A stretch of 64,000 nucleotides of DNA, from assembly GCA_013407085.1 (NCBI GenBank), contig JACCGJ010003605.1, positions 1 through 64,000 of the forward strand, written 5' to 3'. The translations under genes were made by a program, and so were the position numbers. The stretch is from Atriophallophorus winterbourni. Its lineage: Eukaryota > Platyhelminthes > Trematoda > Plagiorchiida > Microphallidae. Each line of letters opens with the position of its first letter. Within the stretch, counting starts at the first letter, position 1. A model generated the notes under the pieces. That model ran no database searches, was not told the DNA's origin, and saw nothing but the letters and a program-made list of their open reading frames with translations. Below are positions 57,436-64,000 of the stretch, in pieces.

Positions 57436-57650
57436 CTCATGTTTTGGCGACTAATCTTCAGTACCAAGTCCTTGAAAATATTCACAAAGTTTATCACGAC
57501 GGTCCACATTGGAAGCACTGGACTCGAGTTTCGCTCTTATTTCAGCTCATTAGTATTGCATATCCTGTGTCGGGTCATACTCGAACTCAGGACCTTCACC
57601 ATTGTAGTCTCATGCCCTACGGCCTGAGCTACCGTCCACCGTTTGACCGA
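57436..57650 (-). mobile_element. Sm-alpha-type SINE, copy D
   Basis: Counterpart of copy B in the second block, with box A GGTAGCTCAGG intact and box B slightly changed (CTGAGTTCGAGTATGACC). Confidence 0.85.
57515..57559 (-). ncRNA. Hammerhead ribozyme motif, mutated core (SINE D)
   Basis: The core is CTAATGA, as in copy B, with CGAAAC and stem III CTCGAG ending in GTC. Predicted inactive. Confidence 0.7.
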
Positions 57651-57859
57651 CTGCGATTGAGCCTTCATGAATGTTTCTCCAAACTGTCACATTTGAGTAG
57701 CGTCATATGCCCGACCAGTGGAGAAGGAGCCAGCAACATCTGTTGTGGTCGTCCAACCGATGTGATCTCCTTGTCAGGTCTTCCTATCAGATACAGTGTA
57801 GGCTAACATTAGTTAACTCTGACGGGCATTGTTGTTTTTGTAGAGTGATTGAAGAGATG

Positions 57860-58075
57860 GTTCATTATGTTTGGGCAACTACTCATCAGTACCAATCCTT
57901 CGAAATATTCACAACGTTTATCACGACGATCCTCATTGGAAGCAATGTACTCGAGTTTCACTCTTATTTGAGCTCATCAGCAGTGCATATCCTGTATCGG
58001 GTCGTACTCGAACCCAGGAGCTTCACCATTGTAGTCTCATGCATTACGCTCTGAGTTACCGTCCACCGTTTGACC
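57860..58075 (-). mobile_element. Sm-alpha-type SINE, copy E
   Basis: Counterpart of copy C in the second block, near-identical in sequence, with the inverted tail at 58076-58150. Confidence 0.85.
57942..57986 (-). ncRNA. Hammerhead ribozyme, intact core (SINE E)
   Basis: Identical to the copy C ribozyme: CTGATGA, stem II GCTC/GAGT, GAAA, stem III ACTCGAGT, cleavage expected after GTA. Confidence 0.75.
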
Positions 58076-59057
58076 ATGGACCGTCGTGATAAACTTTGTG
58101 AATATTTCGAAGGACTTGGTACTGATGAGTAGTCGCCAAAACATAATGAACCAACTCTCCGAGCAGTCTACTTTCGTAACGCTTTTGCAAATGTCTTTGT
58201 GATGCAAGTGTGATCTGCATAATGGTCGACCATCTGATTTCAAATTACCTTGTAGTAAATCTTTCGGAATACAACTATTTTTTTCTGTAAGATGCGACGA
58301 ATGATGCGAATCATTCAGCTACCGTTCGTATTCAATACGCACTCGACGTATACCAGCATCTTTGTCTTCACAGCAACATGCATTTACCTTATAAACGAAA
58401 GTACAAACTAGATAAGTTAATAGCTGCTCTGCCAATCCGGTTACAAGTCGCCGTGTTTAGCAAAAGGTTATCAACGATTTTTGAAACAAGATATGTGAAA
58501 AGATGTTCTGGTTCCTGTTGACAGTTATCAACATTGATTATAGTAGGCGATATTATCCGTTGCTCAACGACTTTGGTTATGCTCATAGTCATTGTTAGCC
58601 CAAAATCTTTGTATTACAGTTGACCTTACGTTGTTAAACGTTTATGCACATAAATCGAGTCTTTATATAGTGTTTACTCACAACAATCCATGAAAGAGTT
58701 CCGCTGAAAGACTGTGTAGTGGAATTAGTTATTTCCAATGCCAGAGTTACTGCAAAACACGCGTCACGTCAAAACTGTCTAAGTATGTTCATGGTAGATA
58801 GACGATGTCAAAATTGACCAAGTGTTATGTCTGTGCTGCACTACTGTTGGCCCAGCCCGTATGGTCAGAGAAAACACAACCGTCTCTCAACTCGTCTATC
58901 CACCGAATGCAAAGTGTATCACAAGTGAGCAAATGTGTGAATATCATAGTGAGTAAAAATCACAATTTGACCTCACAATCAATCTTAATTGGTCGATCAA
59001 TCGATAGTTCGTTAACTGTCTATACGACAGAGGGTCCCCTCTTACCACCTCCACGGT

Positions 59058-59588
59058 TTAGGCTTGGTTGTCGTATAACGTCAGTTTTGGATTCACTTGC
59101 AGGCGGGTTACTGAAACACGCCTTTGTTCCGTCCGATTTCTTTGTCTGCATTCCGGTGAATTAATTCGAGGGGAATCGTCTTCCGCTGACTTTCATTGTT
59201 CTGGGCTTTTGAGGTTGAATTCACCCAGTAGGATTTCCAATGGAGCTTTCTGTATACTTGGAGAATTCCATTTTACACTTGACGCTCTTAGTTGGTTTGC
59301 ATGTCGTTCCCATGTTTCTTTTCCAACCATTATCTCGTAACAAACGTGGCACACGATCTTGCTAACGATCGCTGGTGTCCATTCGATCTTATCAACGGGG
59401 TAATCCTTGGCAAGGACATTTTGCCCAACCATAACTTTTCGGAGTTTTGCACCGTTATGTCTATTGAATCAGGCTTCCATTTTAAGATTCTCATCGATAT
59501 GCTCAATCGTGTTTGGTCGCATGAGATAGAAGATGGTTTTCGGTGTTTTCCTCAGCAAGACTTACGGAGGTGATAAGGCTCCAGGTAC
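59058..59588 (-). pseudogene. Ty3/Gypsy integrase C-terminal fragment, copy 2
   Basis: Duplicate of 41600-42130, reading VGQNVLAKDY, EWTPAIVSK and RHANQLR on the minus strand. A premature stop near 59193 shortens the frame compared with the first copy. Confidence 0.8.
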
Positions 59589-59647
59589 GTCAGGATTAGG
59601 AAACACTTGAGATCTGCGTGAACTAGTCTATCTTTCGACGAATGATC

Positions 59648-60275
59648 AATGAATAGCTGGAGTAAGCGACCGTTTCGAAGCCCAAGCTTCTGTGATGACT
59701 GCTGCTTAGTAGAAAAGCAATTTGCATTCTTGAAACTGCGACGAATGTCGACCTATGAAATATTTCGACATTTTAGAGCCGCTAGGAATAAGATCCGGCA
59801 GAGTGAAATTTGATGTACACATGATTGTTGAACAGAAATTAGCCTTGTTATCCAATACACTGTGGATACTAGTAACTTTCTCCGTATGTATTAATGGAAC
59901 AAAAGAGCTATTGGTACAACACAGTTAACTTAGCTCAAATTATTTCGCAAAACATCCCATTCACTCTGCAATAAATAGCTAAATTCTTACTGACTCCGTG
60001 CTGTAGTGACTCAACATGGATCTCGAAATTCACTTAACCTATAATTGTTCCAGATATTTTATTGTATATTTCATAATTTTTCTCGTGATTATTTTATTTC
60101 AGTAATATTGGTTCACTTGTTTTTACCATAGATGATGAATCTTTTAGTTCGATTGAGAAAAACAAAAAACAAACTTTTCGAGATACTGCAAATCCAAATT
60201 GCTAAGTTCACTAAAATGCTCTGTTTTGTTGCACCGTTGAACCTCAACGTGGTTTAAGACTTTAAAAAGTTTTGT
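59648..60275 (+). repeat. Left arm of long inverted repeat, copy 2
   Basis: Duplicate of 42190-42817, paired with 63440-64000. Confidence 0.85.
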
Positions 60276-60298
60276 ATATATAGCTCACGTATGAGTAG

Positions 60299-60592
60299 TA
60301 TAAATTCAGAAATCATCTCATTGCTTTTCAAGACGACGAGGATTACTCGTTTGACCGTCGTCGACAGCATTCTATCAGTGTGAATTTCATTTTGAAACTG
60401 AAAGCAAAATATCCTATCCTCATCGAAATGATTAGATCTGAATCATTCCCGAAAATTCTTTCAACTCGATTGATTAATGTTTCGAACTTATTGTTTGCCT
60501 ATTCAACCTTGACATATACAACTTCAACAAGATGCACCCTAAATAAAAAAAACTCAGGATCGACAATATTTCTAGTCCTACATTTGCATTAA
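60299..60592 (+). pseudogene. Conserved protein fragment of unknown function, copy 3
   Basis: Same reading frame and peptide as 42841-43134 (NFILKLKAKYPILIEMIRSE). The two are recent duplicates, so their agreement adds no independent evidence for selection. Confidence 0.45.
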
Positions 60593-61553
60593 AATTGCAG
60601 CATTTAATTTAATTTGCCTTAAAAATCTTGTAAGGGAATGTGATGTTAATGTAAACACATTATTTATTGTTTTTTCTTGTTCTGAATTGTGATGGTACTT
60701 ATGTGTGTCTGGAACCACCCTTTTTCACAAATATCCGAACTAAACATAGAGTTGCTTAGCGTATTATTATTATTATTAATATTAAGATAAGGAAAACCCT
60801 TATCTTAAACCACAACCGCTTTGTAACTATATCCAATCTTGTAAAGGCTTTCATTTACATTTACATTGTGGACAAATCTGGATCCGAGTCCAACTAGGCA
60901 AGCAAAAAGTTGTATTCAATTCAATTCTGACAGGCACTCAACTAAGGCTGGTTCCGAAATTGAAAAGATATACCCATGACCATGGAAAATTGAAGCTGAT
61001 TTGCCTGCATCTCCTTGGAGATGGCATACACGAGCAACTTGTTTACAAAATTACTGTTTTTTGTTCAAGCAAATTCAAGAGAAGTTGGTGTATGTAATTG
61101 AACACGTTGGTCGTGCCAGCAACTGATTATAAATTCAATATTTTGTTTGCCATTTCTAAACTCTCATAGTTTATGTGGATTCTGATCCCACTAATGACTG
61201 CAAACAGCGTGAATTCCGTCGTAGTTGTAAGGAAATCAATATAAATATTGATTTATAATTAAAGATCATGTGTTACAATCCTACTTCAAGTGTGTTCTCA
61301 CGTGCGTTCGCCAAGCTGATCCGAAATTCGCTCATAAAATCGAAATTTGCCATCGAATTTCAGCAACATTTTCAGAAATAATATTTTAGCATTGGCGTTT
61401 ATAGTCACCGAGAACTTGTTCTATAAAAATTAATGTGCCACATCTTAGAGTCATGGTAAAAATTGATTCTTGATCCTTTCTGATATATCTTAATATCATT
61501 TCGAGCAGCATCTTCATTATGGAGGAATAACGCAATAAAATATCCTTCATAGA

Positions 61554-63120
61554 ACAGAAGCTTCTCAACGAATACCTTGCTTGAGATCTATGGTAGGTTC
61601 GACTGAGCATGAAGATGAACGTAAAGCAGTTCTTCTCGCCGCTCAGTACAATTCGGTTTACACAGAGGAGACGTTTCCCATTCCTCTGCTTCATGAGAGC
61701 AACGCCGAAATGCCGGATATCTCGATCTCGCCAGAGATGGTGAAGTATTTACTAGAACGACTCGATGTACACTCAGCACCTGGCCCGGACGATATACACC
61801 CAATGCTTTTAAAGGTATTGTCGAGTATCATACATGAACCACTGGCGCTAATGTTCAATTTATCCCTGAGGTATGGTAGGTTACCTGAAGAGTGGAAGTA
61901 CGGCATTGGTAAACCAATGTATAATGGCGGTGAAACCAGTGATCCGGCTAACTACCGACCGGTTACCCGCCATTCGGTAGTTTTGAAGACTCTGGAACGA
62001 CTGCTAAAGAAATAGATTGAAGCTTTTCTCCTTACAACCAGTCAGTTAACATCTGCTCAACATGGTTTTACGCCAAGACGATCATGCTCATCCAATCTCA
62101 TCACTGCTCGCGAGCACTGGTGTGCTGAACTTGATCTGGGTCACCCGGTAGTCACTGCTTTCATTGACTTCAGTGAGGCTTTTGACCGTGTTCCATTTCA
62201 ACGTCTATTGCTCAAGCTCCGTGCTCGAGGTGTAAAGGGACCTGTTCTAACTTGGATTGAAGACTTCCTTGTTGACCGTTATACACAGGTCGCGGTTAAC
62301 GGAGTCAAATCGCAGGTTACACGTCCCACTTCCGGGGTTCCGCAAAGATCTGTTCTCGGCCCGTTACTTTTTAAAGTATATGTTAATGACCTCCCCGACT
62401 CATTAAATACGAATTGTTTACTTTTCGCGGATGATCTGAAAGTTTGGGGTACAGTAAGCTCTTCTGCTGATAATACCATTTTCCAGAACGAATTGAACAA
62501 ATTGCTTGGTTGGACGGTAAAATGGCAGCTTCCTGTAAACCGACAGAAATGCGCTCTAATGCTTTTGGGGCCAAGCACGCCTGGAGGTACGTACTTCCTC
62601 GGGGATCATCAACTGAAGTGGGTTGATACTGAACGTGACCTGGGTACAATTGTGAATCGGACGCTTAAATCGAAGGAGGATGCGAACAGAAAAGCTGCTG
62701 CTGCAAACCGCGCATGGTGGGCTATTAGTCGGTCGTTTCCGGCGATTACTCCACAAATTTTTCGCATTCTTTATTCCATATACGTGAGACCAGTTTTGAA
62801 ATATGGTTTACCAGATACCTATCTTCAAACTAACGGAGAACGTGACCAGTTGGAAAAATTGCAAACGCGGGCGACGAAACGAGTGCAAGGATTGAAATCA
62901 ATTCCTTATGTGGAGAGAGTTCAACGCCTCAACCTCATGTCGCTCAGTATTCGGCGTGTGCGCTACGACCTGCTGCTAACTCGTCGCATATTACTGGGAG
63001 CTTATGGTGACGAGCTGCGCGAGTTTTTCCCTATCGTGACGGACTCAAGAACCCGTGGCCATGCTCTGAAGCTTCAAAAGCGAAGGACACTACGCCTACC
63101 ACATGGATTCACGATCATCA
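61554..63120 (+). pseudogene. CR1-clade RT, 5'-truncated, copy 3 (broken)
   Basis: Open from 61581 in the ancestral frame (LAAQYNSVYTEETFPIPLLH) to a TAG at 62013 replacing the Gln codon of KKQIE, and open again to the catalytic FADD and thumb. The 3' end is cut at about 63115 and replaced by foreign sequence before the unit resumes at 63139. Confidence 0.85.
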
Positions 63121-63439
63121 GCAGAATTGGACTTGGGGAAAGGCGAATTGCATATCATCATCTCGAATGTTTGAATTGCCTTTTGAAGCGCCAATCGCAA
63201 ATCAGACTAGGTAAGCAGCAGATAAATTCGTGATTTAATGTGTTGTTGAATAGATTGTTTTGTGTTTTCACGAGAAGGACTGTAATCTCTAGGCAATAAG
63301 GAACTCGTGCGATTAGAATGCACTATCGGAAGAAATGTCTGTGTTCGATTTGTCGAAAATTTACATCGGCTATCATTTTGCGATAAGCGTTGGTCGGGTG
63401 CACTCAGATATGAAGCGAGACTCAATCGATGTGCGTGTG

Positions 63440-64000
63440 AACACGAAACTTTTCAAGTCTTGAACCACGTTGAGGTTCAACGGTGCAACAAAACAGAGCA
63501 TTATAGTGAACTTAGCATTTTGTATTCGCAGTTTCTCGGAAAGTTTGTTTTTGTTTTTCTCAATCGAACTGAATGATTCATCATCTATGGTAAAAACAGG
63601 TGAATCAATATTACTCAAATCAAAAAATCACGAGAAACAATTATAAAATATAGAATAAAATATCTGAAACGATTATGGGTTAAGTGAATTTCGAGTTCCA
63701 TTTTGAGTCATTACAGCTAAGATTATTATCGACGCCTGAAGTCAGTAAGAATTTAGCTATCTATTGCAGAGTGAATGGGATGTTTTATGCATTACTTTGA
63801 GCTAAGTTAACTGTGTTGTACCAATAGCTCTTTTTATCCATTAATACATACAGAAAACGTTATTAGTATCCACAGCGTATTGGATACCAGTGCAAATTTC
63901 TGTTCAACAATCACGTGTACATCACCTATCACTCTGCCAGATCTTATTCCTTGCGGCTCTAAAAGAAAGATTGTCGAAAGATTTCATAGGTTGACATTTG
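63440..64000 (-). repeat. Right inverted-repeat arm, copy 2 (cut by window end)
   Basis: Duplicate of 46243-46800. A 5-base insertion (AAAGA) near 63963 interrupts the match at GGCTCTAAAA. Confidence 0.8.

Larger units (their letters stand above)
57009..64000. repeat. Composite repeat block, copy 2
   Basis: Same order as 39582-46830. Differences include a 30-bp insertion near 58450, a 263-bp net deletion at the CR1 3' end (63115-63138) and a nonsense change in the RT. It runs off the window. Confidence 0.9.

Overview
The window looks like nuclear DNA of a schistosomatid blood fluke (Schistosoma or Trichobilharzia type). The reasons are an AT-rich background, one gene split into micro-exons in the way known from schistosome MEG genes, tRNA-derived SINEs carrying a hammerhead ribozyme (Sm-alpha type), and a dense mix of RTE, CR1, Pao/BEL, Gypsy and Penelope-like debris. 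No database was searched, so the species is inferred.

The only convincing host gene is on the + strand at 15038-29078. A TATA box (14978) precedes a signal-peptide exon. About 22 internal exons of 15-24 nt follow, and a cysteine-bearing last exon ends just before AATAAA (29088). Intron 1 is phase 1 and every later intron is phase 2. The model I favour encodes 189 residues. Most exons encode exactly seven residues whose split first codon is often hydrophobic, so the exon unit behaves like a heptad cassette.

Left flank (1-14.5 kb): a deleted LTR element inserted in a Penelope-like fragment (1-1370), a TAAA microsatellite, a CR1-type fragment (2.2-2.6 kb), a 3'-truncated RTE retrotransposon (3.5-5.7 kb, minus), a possible mitochondrial LSU-rRNA-like stretch (7.7-7.9 kb), a decayed CR1 LINE (9.06-10.4 kb, minus), a 232-bp dimeric satellite (11.6-12.9 kb) with inverted relatives, and another CR1 remnant (13.56-14.28 kb).

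Right flank (29.1-64 kb): this is almost wholly repeats. It holds LINE fragments (31.9, 34.6, 36.0 and 55.9 kb), a Gypsy gag fragment (37 kb), a long degenerate TAA-to-CCT triplet tract (37.86-38.65 kb), and a 7-kb composite block at 39.58-46.8 kb that recurs at 57.0-64.0 kb. Each block contains two hammerhead SINEs, a Gypsy integrase tail with LTR, and an inverted-repeat unit with a 5'-truncated CR1 reverse transcriptase inside it. A third copy of the inner unit (50.15-53.7 kb) carries the most intact RT frame. A diverged copy at 54.3-55.05 kb lacks the RT and looks like an empty site. A Pao/BEL element that has lost RT, RNase H and most of integrase sits at 47.6-49.9 kb.
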